Origin: Polyangiaceae bacterium
Lineage (GTDB): Bacteria; Myxococcota_A; Polyangia; Polyangiales; Polyangiaceae
Reading direction: 5' to 3'
NCBI GenBank assembly: GCA_029261965.1
Contig: JAJDAH010000437.1
Span: 1-37,366 of the forward strand
Length of the DNA: 37,366 bases
The notes below the pieces were generated by a model. The model searched no databases. It saw only the letters and a list, made by a program, of their open reading frames with translations, and was not told the origin of the DNA. Position 1 is the stretch's first letter; every line of letters begins with the position of its first letter. The position numbers were made by a program, and so were the translations under genes. Below, piece after piece: positions 1 to 6,501 of this stretch.

Positions 1-582
1 ACAGAGCATCGACTGGGGGTCGCAAAGAAGGGGTGGCCGACACGTGCCGAGCGCACCCATGTCGTCCAAACAGCGATCGCCTTCGCCGAGCACCCCGCCA
101 CGCCCACCGCACTGATCCTCGCAGGTGCCCTGGCAGGCCAATCCCGGAGTGCAGTTGCTCGACCCGAAGGAGCCGTCGCAGCTCTCTCCTTCTGTCGCGC
201 TTCCGCTGTAGACGGCGCAAGCGTCTTGTGAGCACCTGAAACCCACATCGAACGGATCGAGCGGCGTGCACCCGCGCTCGAGCATCGCGTTGAGCTTTCG
301 GGTCAGGCATTCCCCGTCGAAGGCCAGGCCGAGCTCCTGAGCGTCCTCCTGCCAGGCCTGGAACGCGAATCTCATGCCTGTCTCGCAGTTGCTGAGCTGT
401 ACCCCGGCGGCCTCGCCGCAGTCGCACTCGCGCCACTGGCGGCAGAGGCGCTTCGACATCTCTGCCACCGCGTTTCCCTCGGCCACGGGTCCCGATAGCG
501 GCGCAAGCCCGCTCCCCCCGCAAGCCATGGGCCACGCCAAGACCATCGCCGCAGCGAGTCCGTGCCGCGCTAGTCGATTCAT
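1..582 (-). CDS. Cys-rich lipoprotein, 3' end outside window
   Basis: The frame opens with ATG at 582 and stays open to base 1 (194 codons), so the C-terminus is missing. The N-terminus is a signal peptide with a hydrophobic stretch (residues 8-20) ending in a Met-Ala-Cys21-Gly-Gly lipobox-like site, so the product is probably an outer-membrane lipoprotein. The mature part carries many Cys residues in a pattern common in myxobacterial secreted proteins (for example Cys-Arg-Gln-Trp-Arg-Glu-Cys-Asp-Cys near 50-60, then a Cys/Gly-rich stretch from about 130). No enzymatic motif is visible. Only 5 bp separate it from the Cys-rich lipoprotein gene upstream, so the two are probably co-transcribed. 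Function unknown. Confidence 0.75.
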   Translation of the reverse strand, partial: MNRLARHGLAAAMVLAWPMACGGSGLAPLSGPVAEGNAVAEMSKRLCRQWRECDCGEAAGVQLSNCETGMRFAFQAWQEDAQELGLAFDGECLTRKLNAMLERGCTPLDPFDVGFRCSQDACAVYSGSATEGESCDGSFGSSNCTPGLACQGTCEDQCGGRGGVLGEGDRCLDDMGALGTCRPPLLCDPQSMLC

Positions 583-587
583 GGCGC

Positions 588-956
588 CTACGACAACGAT
601 CCGATCAGGGTTTGGCAATCTGGGTCGTCGAGGTTGTCCAAGCAATACGCAGCCAGGCAGTTGGTCAGCGCGAGGTCCTCTGCGCCGCAATTCGTGTCGC
701 AAACCTGCGGGCGACTGTTCAAGCACGTCTGATAGTCGCTGTTCTGACCCGCGCAGCCGGCCGGGCTCTCCGTGGCTTCGAGCGCGTTGCAAAACTCCCC
801 GCAGTTGCCGCTGATGAACGTGCAGTCGCCTGCCTGGGCTTCTTGGCAGAGCGATGCGCAGCCTTTGCCGTCGCCTCCGGAAGACGAACACGCTCCCGCT
901 CCCAAAGTTGCGAACGCCATCGAGGCCAGCAACAAGCAAACGGATCGAATTTTCAT
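588..956 (-). CDS. small Cys-rich lipoprotein
   Basis: The product is 122 residues from an ATG at 956. The frame extends further upstream, but this ATG places a standard signal peptide at the very start (Met-Lys-Ile-Arg, then a hydrophobic run, then Ala-Gly-Ala-Cys23-Ser-Ser-Ser-Gly-Gly). The mature protein is about 100 residues with about a dozen Cys, spaced as in disulfide-stabilised secreted myxobacterial proteins (Cys-x3-Cys, Asn-Cys-x3-Cys-x-Ala). No known catalytic motif is present. It lies 64 bp downstream of the large membrane-protein gene and 5 bp upstream of the next lipoprotein gene, suggesting a three-gene minus-strand unit. Function unknown. Confidence 0.75.
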   Translation of the reverse strand: MKIRSVCLLLASMAFATLGAGACSSSGGDGKGCASLCQEAQAGDCTFISGNCGEFCNALEATESPAGCAGQNSDYQTCLNSRPQVCDTNCGAEDLALTNCLAAYCLDNLDDPDCQTLIGSLS

Positions 957-1020
957 GTTCGCTGAGTCTACGACAGCCGGAGGACGTCGACCACGGTCGG
1001 CTTCCGGCGCACGGGGCGTG

Positions 1021-2826
1021 TCAGCGCAGCGCTTCGGCAAGCAGGATCTGAACGAAGTCTTCTCTCGGCAGCTGGACTCGAGCACCGATCTCGGGGGCGG
1101 AGACGCGCACGTATTGGCCGTCTCGCCAGCTCATCCAGACGTAGCTCTCCGAGTCGATGGGGTCGTGAAAACGGAATTCGGTCGATGAAGGGCGGCCGTC
1201 GGCGGTCACCGCCGTGACCTTGGCCGTCAGTGTCCGAAGCTCGATCTCGTCTCCGTCACGCAGCGGGTGGCGTGCGGCGCGGAAGAGGCGCTCGGGTTCC
1301 GTATGGAGGTAGCCGCGTTCGGGCGTGACCCGGACGGTACGTTCACTCGGCCGAACGATCTCGACCGGCGAGGTCGACGTGCTCAGCCAGTAGATGTGCG
1401 CGGGGCGCGGGGCGCCACGTCTTTCGCGAGTCACGTGCAACCAGCTGGCGAATTGGTCGATCGGCACGTTGGTCAGAATCAGAGTTTTTCCTCGGATGGA
1501 ATTGTCATCGGGGATGCTCCGATCGGCGCGGTCGAGCGCGCGTCCGAGCACTTCGAGCGATCGGGCACGCAGAGGCAGCAACACTGGCGCTACGACCAGG
1601 TGCAGCAGGATGAAGCCTGAGCTCAGGAGCGCCGTCACGAATGGCACCTTTTCCCGAGCGGCCAGCCGTCGGACGAAGGTCGACACGACGACCGCGACCA
1701 GCGCAGACCCACCGATGCCGACGAGGAGTAACTGTCGGTCGCTCGAGAACGACGCGCACATCGGTATCGCGGCGAGCACTAGGCCGAGTGCCCAGAACTT
1801 CACGGTCTTTTCCTCGCGAAGCTCTCGTCGAAGCAACCACGTGAGGGAAACCACAGTGATCGTCGCCGCCAGGTACAAGACCCATTGCTCGTCCGGGGGA
1901 CCAAAAAACGCAGCGTCAGCTCCGGGCGCGCCGAACTGGCCCATCATCAACATCCCGAGGCGCTTGGGGAGCGCCAGCAAGTACGCTCCGGTCTCGCCCC
2001 CCGGGTCGATGTAAGCGTCGGATCCGTACGACCCGTACCCCATCGACGAGTAGATGGCGCGCCACCCAGCGACCACGAGACCGTACGGCAACAGAGAAAA
2101 AAGGCGTCCACGAAACGGCGCGCGATCGAGGAACAACGCGTAGCTCAAGACGTATCCGCAGGCGCCGATGGCGATCTCCCCGGCGAACAAGCCGATGCCG
2201 AGCGCCAGTGGTCCGAGAATGGCGGTGGCACGCTTGCCACCTCGGCGAAATTCGTCGTGGAACACGAGGGCGAGTACGGCGAAGAGTGAGCCAATCGCCG
2301 CGTTGCGGTTGGCGTTCCAGCCGATGGTTTGCCCGTGGGCGTCGTCAATCGCGTAGAGCAAGAACGCGACCCCACCGAGCCAGGCGTTTTCGTGCAGTCG
2401 TCGATAGAGCGCCGCGACGGCCGCGAGCAGCGCCGCGTACCACAGGATTGTGTGCACGTGCATCAAGCGCGCGGATCCAGGCCAGAGCACACCATCGAGC
2501 AAGTGAGTCAGCGCGGAGAGCGGTCGAAAAAACGCGTTCTTGAATTCGGGCAGCGTCCACCAGGCGAGCACGCCCTCGTCGACCATTTTTTTGACGTCCG
2601 ACGGGTTCCCGCTCGCGAACACAAAAAAGTGCAACGGCCCACTGCGGTGTCCGACGACTCCCGGGTCGGCGCGCTTGAGGATCTCGTGGGTATTGTCGTC
2701 GAACACGAATCGCTCGCCGATGGACGGTGCGACCAGAAGCACCGCGACCGCCATGATCGCCCAGTGGGCGCGACCGCTACCCAGGCGATGAAAGAGCTCG
2801 TGGAGGCGAACGCCGAGGTAACGCAT
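1021..2826 (-). CDS. multi-pass membrane protein, GT-C glycosyltransferase-like
   Basis: The product is 601 residues from ATG at 2826. A first membrane segment at about 22-38 is followed by Phe-Val-Phe-Asp-Asp-Asn (40-45), the loop-1 acidic motif typical of GT-C glycosyltransferases that use polyprenyl-phosphate sugars. A second typical block, Phe-Arg-Pro-Leu-Ser at about 100-104 followed by Leu-Leu-Asp-Gly and His-Val-His, also fits that superfamily (TMTC-like proteins). Some ten hydrophobic segments follow to about residue 420. The last 170 residues are soluble and unlike any domain I recognise. It may transfer a sugar to a surface protein or glycan, but the substrate is not deducible. It starts a minus-strand run with two lipoprotein genes. 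No clear ribosome binding site precedes the ATG. Confidence 0.7.
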   Translation of the reverse strand: MRYLGVRLHELFHRLGSGRAHWAIMAVAVLLVAPSIGERFVFDDNTHEILKRADPGVVGHRSGPLHFFVFASGNPSDVKKMVDEGVLAWWTLPEFKNAFFRPLSALTHLLDGVLWPGSARLMHVHTILWYAALLAAVAALYRRLHENAWLGGVAFLLYAIDDAHGQTIGWNANRNAAIGSLFAVLALVFHDEFRRGGKRATAILGPLALGIGLFAGEIAIGACGYVLSYALFLDRAPFRGRLFSLLPYGLVVAGWRAIYSSMGYGSYGSDAYIDPGGETGAYLLALPKRLGMLMMGQFGAPGADAAFFGPPDEQWVLYLAATITVVSLTWLLRRELREEKTVKFWALGLVLAAIPMCASFSSDRQLLLVGIGGSALVAVVVSTFVRRLAAREKVPFVTALLSSGFILLHLVVAPVLLPLRARSLEVLGRALDRADRSIPDDNSIRGKTLILTNVPIDQFASWLHVTRERRGAPRPAHIYWLSTSTSPVEIVRPSERTVRVTPERGYLHTEPERLFRAARHPLRDGDEIELRTLTAKVTAVTADGRPSSTEFRFHDPIDSESYVWMSWRDGQYVRVSAPEIGARVQLPREDFVQILLAEALR

Positions 2827-2954
2827 GGCGGACTAGCGTCGCGTCTCGAACGTAGCGAAGCGCACTCGCGCGTCGCGCCATTCTCGCAGGGTTCGCGATC
2901 TGGGCGGGAGAAGCGGCACTCGGGGTGCTAAGCACCGCACGGAAACAGGGAAAG

Positions 2955-3046
2955 GGTCTGTCTGGAGCAATGGCGACCCGTGACCGCTGGCGGCCCTCAC
3001 CCCAGGGGGCCGACGGCGGTTACGATTGTTACTTCTGAGACAGACC
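2955..3046. repeat. 92-bp block with perfect 9-bp terminal inverted repeats
   Basis: GGTCTGTCT at 2955-2963 is matched by its exact reverse complement AGACAGACC at 3038-3046, one base before the stop codon of the beta-barrel gene. A large imperfect hairpin lies between the arms. No matching target-site duplication is visible in the flanks (GAAAG on the left, ATTAG on the right). It could be a small non-autonomous element (MITE-like) or simply an outer stem around a terminator. Confidence 0.4.
2984..3019 (-). terminator. imperfect GC-rich hairpin, possible terminator
   Basis: CCGCTGGCGGCCCT (2984-2997) can pair with the segment 3004-3019 (AGGGGGCCGACGGCGG) with a few mismatches and a short loop. 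It sits 29 bases past the stop of the minus-strand beta-barrel gene and upstream of the next minus-strand gene. No clean T-run follows, so termination is only a suggestion. Confidence 0.35.
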
Positions 3047-3047
3047 A

Positions 3048-4694
3048 TTAGGGCAACCACTTCATCCCGAGGAAAACTTGATCGTTGCCGCGATAGATCC
3101 CTCCTATCGAAATGTTCGCGATTCCGAACTGACGGGGTGCTGGTCCGCCCAGGAGGAAGGCGCCGGCTTCGAGGGCGAGCTCGTCTACCACGCGCCACTC
3201 GATACGGGGTGCGGCGAGCCAAGTCTGTCCGGTGAAACCGAGTCCGGCGACCTCGAGTGACACCGGACCGTTGCCCGGCGCCCAGCGTACGAGCGCCGCG
3301 CCGCCGCTCCAGAACCGTCCGTCTTCGAGGGTTATCCACTCGAGCCGGGGGTCGCCTGGGCGATCGAGCGCGTAGGTGAAAAATGCTTCTCCACCGACGA
3401 GCCATTCGGTGCCGGACACGAAGTCGAACCTGACGGCGGTGTGCAACAGGTCGGTCTGTGCGGGGGTCGGGTTCGCGCCGAGCCCCGTGGCGACCAGCGT
3501 GCGGTTCACCATGTAGGCCCCCTCGATTCCGATCTGGACGGGCCCGACGTCGGTAGCAGCGTCCACGGAGGCGATGCCGAACCGGTTGTATTCGACTCGC
3601 AGCGGCCTTGGCTCCGCCAACAGCGCGAGGGCTGCGGTCGCGGTGGGATTGGTGAGGAAGTTGTCGAGAGCGGGGGTGATGATGACCGCCGGCAGTCGCT
3701 CGAGCGCGGTGCCTGCGGTGACGCTGATCTCGCCGGCGCCGGAGCGAGCGGTCGCCCGCATGGCGGCCTGGGGTTCCTCGAGGTTCGGTTCTGGGCCGAG
3801 AGTTCTGAGCGCGTCGTTGCTCAGGGTCGAAACTGCGGACCGCTCGACGGCGCGTTCGAGCAGCCGGCTCGCGCCGGCGCCGCCGACCGTTGCCGCTTGT
3901 CGCTCGGCCAGCTCGAAGAGCGAATAGTCGCTGCGCACGACTGACACGAGGTGAGGCTGGAAGAATGGCAGATAGATCGTCGTCAGGCTCAACCACGACC
4001 CGTCGAGATCGAGCCGCAGCGCCGGTTGCGCGATCTCCGACGGCACCGGCATGAGCGGGCCACTTCGAAAGTCGTTGACCGACAAGAAGCTCGTGGCGCC
4101 GAACACGTCGAATCGACCGAGCGGCACGCCCTGATACCCAGCGCGAAGGTGCACACCGGGGCAGAGCGTCGCGTCCGCGTACGCCGCCGTGGGTACGACG
4201 TCGAGCGCGTAGCGGTCTTGGTCGCCGAACTCGGCGTTCCTTCGCGCGGCCATCTCGAAGCGCGCGCGGAGTCCGAGTCCGAACCGAAGTTTTTCGCTCC
4301 GACGCACGGTCGCCTCGAACGACATGAGCTGCAGCCCCTCGAACACGTCTTCGCGCGAGTTATCGAAGGTGGTGTCCACCGCCAGACGCGTGTGCAGGGT
4401 CGGGACGAAATCTACGGTCGGCCCCGACTTTGCAATAGCGGTGGGTACAGTGCTCGTTTCCCCCCCAGTCCTCAGCTCCGGATCGTCGATGACCTCGCCG
4501 TCATCGTCGTTTTCCAGCAAAAAGACGGTGTTTTTCTCGTCTGTCTCCGCCGGGGGTGCGTCGGCCGACTCGTCGACGGGCTGGGCTTCTGTACGAGCCG
4601 CGAACAGCAAGGTTGTTTGCAACGCGCACACCAGTGTCCACCCCAGTCGAAAAATCCGGGCACGGTGGACGGTTCTGGTCGATTGCGGAGTCAT
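3048..4694 (-). CDS. outer-membrane beta-barrel protein, DUF1302-like
   Basis: The product is 548 residues from the ATG at 4694. A 30-codon extension is open upstream, but this Met begins a classical signal peptide (basic n-region, hydrophobic Leu-rich core to about residue 32, cleavage near Ala-Arg-Thr-Glu-Ala). After an acidic linker rich in Asp/Glu (40-65), the protein is made of alternating hydrophobic and aromatic strands typical of outer-membrane barrels. It includes a Gly-Tyr-Gln...Gly-Arg-Phe-Asp-Val and Leu-Ser-Val-Asn-Asp-Phe-Arg-Ser-Gly block like that of DUF1302 proteins, and ends in a hydrophobic strand with penultimate Leu. It is transcribed away from the regulator/LolA-like/prenyl-synthase run and shares its control region. 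Elsewhere, DUF1302-type proteins travel with lipid-handling periplasmic proteins, so a role as the outer-membrane partner of this locus is likely but inferred. Confidence 0.7.
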   Translation of the reverse strand: MTPQSTRTVHRARIFRLGWTLVCALQTTLLFAARTEAQPVDESADAPPAETDEKNTVFLLENDDDGEVIDDPELRTGGETSTVPTAIAKSGPTVDFVPTLHTRLAVDTTFDNSREDVFEGLQLMSFEATVRRSEKLRFGLGLRARFEMAARRNAEFGDQDRYALDVVPTAAYADATLCPGVHLRAGYQGVPLGRFDVFGATSFLSVNDFRSGPLMPVPSEIAQPALRLDLDGSWLSLTTIYLPFFQPHLVSVVRSDYSLFELAERQAATVGGAGASRLLERAVERSAVSTLSNDALRTLGPEPNLEEPQAAMRATARSGAGEISVTAGTALERLPAVIITPALDNFLTNPTATAALALLAEPRPLRVEYNRFGIASVDAATDVGPVQIGIEGAYMVNRTLVATGLGANPTPAQTDLLHTAVRFDFVSGTEWLVGGEAFFTYALDRPGDPRLEWITLEDGRFWSGGAALVRWAPGNGPVSLEVAGLGFTGQTWLAAPRIEWRVVDELALEAGAFLLGGPAPRQFGIANISIGGIYRGNDQVFLGMKWLP

Positions 4695-4769
4695 CTCGAG
4701 CGGTGTGGCCGCGAGCCACCCAATCACGAATTCAGGATCGGCGCCCACGTTAAGCGCGGCGCCCAACGA

Positions 4770-4785
4770 GGTGGAACTTTCCACC
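4770..4785. promoter_or_regulatory. candidate operator palindrome in divergent region
   Basis: GGTGGAACTTTCCACC is a perfect inverted repeat with 7-bp arms and a 2-bp centre. It lies in the 260-bp region between the beta-barrel gene (starting at 4694, minus) and the GbsR/MarR-type regulator (starting at 4955, plus). The size and symmetry fit a dimeric winged-helix repressor site. A second, looser pair (GCATCGG at 4801-4807 and CCGATGC at 4850-4856) lies just downstream. The link to the adjacent regulator is inference. Confidence 0.4.
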
Positions 4786-4954
4786 GTTGCAGCGTCCGCT
4801 GCATCGGTTCGCCCGAAAATTCAGTCAGAACGGGACATTGCATGCAGCGCCGATGCTTTTTGTCCCTCGTGGCGGAATGCCGCGCAAACCCAGTCTTTTT
4901 CCATGGTTCGACGTCCTTCCCTCGCCCAACAGTGAAGCTCAGAGGTCAATAGCA

Positions 4955-5617
4955 ATGAACGCAGCTCTCCGACTCGTTTCCCCCGCCGACCAGAACTCTT
5001 CTGCGGACCAGCCGCTCGAGAGTGGGATTCAAGAAATCCTTCGACCCGATGCCGACGCCACCGGTCAGCATGATCGGCTCATGCGCCTGCAGGATCTCTT
5101 CGTCGAGAACTGGGCGCGCATGGCTGGCGCGTTTGCCATGGACCGAACGATGGGTCGTGTGCACGCCTTGACCTACATCTCGATCGAGCCGCTTTCGGCA
5201 GTCCGCATCGCGGAGCGACTCGGGATGCCGATCGAGATCGTCAACACCCACCTGGGCACGCTGCTGTCCTACGGCTTGGTGCGAGAGGCGACGACCATCG
5301 ATGGCCACGCTTGCTACGCGGCAGAGCAAGACGGATGGACTTGGTTTCTCCGCACGCTTCGTGAACGTCGCAAGCGAGAGTTCGTTCCGATTCAGGAAGC
5401 GGTCGACAATGCCTGCGCCCTCGCCAAAGAGATGGCCGCGATGGGGGGACCGCAGGCGGCTGCGCTTCGCGCGACTACCGAGCGCATCGAGCGGTTCACC
5501 AAGTTTTTCAGCGAACTTTCGAACTTGCTCGACACGCTCGTGACGCTCGGTGCCGGTCCAATGATCAAGGTCCTCCGGACCTTTGCCCGCCTCATGCCGC
5601 GTTCGCGCGCGGTCTGA
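4955..5617 (+). CDS. GbsR/MarR-family transcriptional regulator
   Basis: The product is 220 residues from the ATG at 4955. GAGG at 4942-4945 is a fair ribosome binding site, and the upstream extension to 4787 covers the candidate operator, so it is rejected. Residues 45-125 form the winged helix-turn-helix: Phe-Val-Glu-Asn-Trp-Ala-Arg, then Met-Gly-Arg-Val-His-Ala, then Glu-Pro-Leu-Ser-Ala-Val-Arg-Ile-Ala-Glu-Arg-Leu-Gly. This order is diagnostic of GbsR-type MarR relatives. Residues 135-215 are helical and probably dimerise. No metal or obvious ligand site is seen. It heads the plus-strand run and is divergent from the beta-barrel gene, so it probably controls both, perhaps in response to a lipid or isoprenoid. 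The effector is unknown. Confidence 0.8.
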   Translation: MNAALRLVSPADQNSSADQPLESGIQEILRPDADATGQHDRLMRLQDLFVENWARMAGAFAMDRTMGRVHALTYISIEPLSAVRIAERLGMPIEIVNTHLGTLLSYGLVREATTIDGHACYAAEQDGWTWFLRTLRERRKREFVPIQEAVDNACALAKEMAAMGGPQAAALRATTERIERFTKFFSELSNLLDTLVTLGAGPMIKVLRTFARLMPRSRAV

Positions 5618-5649
5618 GCACCACGCTCCGCTTCAGCTTCAGGCTCCCG

Positions 5650-6480
5650 ATGAATCATTCACAAAAGAGCTTCCCGCCCTCGATGCCTCCGCGCGTCGGT
5701 CGCCGCCGTTTTGCGGTCGTTTCGATGGCGCTGGCCGCGGCGCTCGTCGCGTTGCCGGCGTTTGCCGGCGGCCCGAGCGCCGAGCACATCGCCAAGAGCA
5801 TTCTCGTCAGCAACGGCTTCAGCTGGGAAGGCGCCAAGACGCGGATGAAGATGGTGCTCATCGAAAAGGGCGGCAAGAAGCGCGAGCGCGCGATGGTCAT
5901 CGTGGGGCGCCGTCATCAGGGCCGCCTTCAGACCGTGGTTCGCTTCCGTTCGCCGAGCGATGTAGCCGGGACTGCATTCCTGATGCTCGAGAAAAAGAAC
6001 GGGAAGAGCGAGCAGCACATTTATCTCCCTGGACTCAAGCGCACGCGTCGCATCGTCGGGCGTGAGAGTCAGGGCAGCTTCATGGGAAGCGACTTTCTCT
6101 ACGTCGACATGCGACGCCCCGCGGTGGACGAAGGAATTCACAAGCGGCTGGCCGACGAGAAGCTCGGGGGAACCGCCGCCTATGTGATCGAGTCCCGTCC
6201 CAAGAAGCCCCGGAAGGCGCCGTATTCCAAAGTCGTGACTTGGGTTCGCCAAAACGACTCGGTTCCACTTCGGACGCGCTTCTACGACAAGTCGGGGAAG
6301 CTCCTGAAGACTCTGTACGCGCGCAAGATCAAGAAGCTGGAGGGGCGCCCGGTCGTCACTCACGCGCGCATGGAAAACCAGCAAACCGGTCACGCTACCG
6401 AGCTCGTCGTCGAGTCCGTCGAAAGACGGGACGACCTGCCCGACACGGCTTTCACTCCCACTGCGCTCGAGCACCAGTAG
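5650..6480 (+). CDS. periplasmic LolA-like outer-membrane lipoprotein-sorting protein
   Basis: The product is 276 residues from ATG at 5650, 32 bp after the regulator. The N-terminus has Gly-Arg-Arg-Arg-Phe-Ala (17-22), a hydrophobic core and an Ala-Phe-Ala cleavage site at about 39. The arginine pair allows Tat export, though Sec is equally possible. The mature part matches the LolA-like family (PF17131): a block with Arg-Ser-Pro-Ser-Asp-Val-Ala-Gly-Thr-Ala-Phe-Leu, then Tyr-Leu-Pro-Gly-Leu-Lys-Arg-Thr-Arg-Arg-Ile, then Gly-Ser-Phe-Met-Gly-Ser-Asp-Phe. The fold is an open hydrophobic half-barrel that carries lipids or lipoproteins across the periplasm. Such proteins are often found beside MMPL exporters; none is present here. 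With a beta-barrel and an isoprenoid enzyme as neighbours, its cargo may be a terpenoid lipid (inference). Confidence 0.8.
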   Translation: MNHSQKSFPPSMPPRVGRRRFAVVSMALAAALVALPAFAGGPSAEHIAKSILVSNGFSWEGAKTRMKMVLIEKGGKKRERAMVIVGRRHQGRLQTVVRFRSPSDVAGTAFLMLEKKNGKSEQHIYLPGLKRTRRIVGRESQGSFMGSDFLYVDMRRPAVDEGIHKRLADEKLGGTAAYVIESRPKKPRKAPYSKVVTWVRQNDSVPLRTRFYDKSGKLLKTLYARKIKKLEGRPVVTHARMENQQTGHATELVVESVERRDDLPDTAFTPTALEHQ

Positions 6481-6501
6481 ACCCCGTCCGAGAGGCCCCC
6501 C

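Noticed and set aside
2833-3996. 387-codon open frame on the minus strand
   Set aside because: It lies inside the beta-barrel gene in another frame, is very Arg-rich and low in complexity, and has no recognisable domain; it is a GC-rich shadow.
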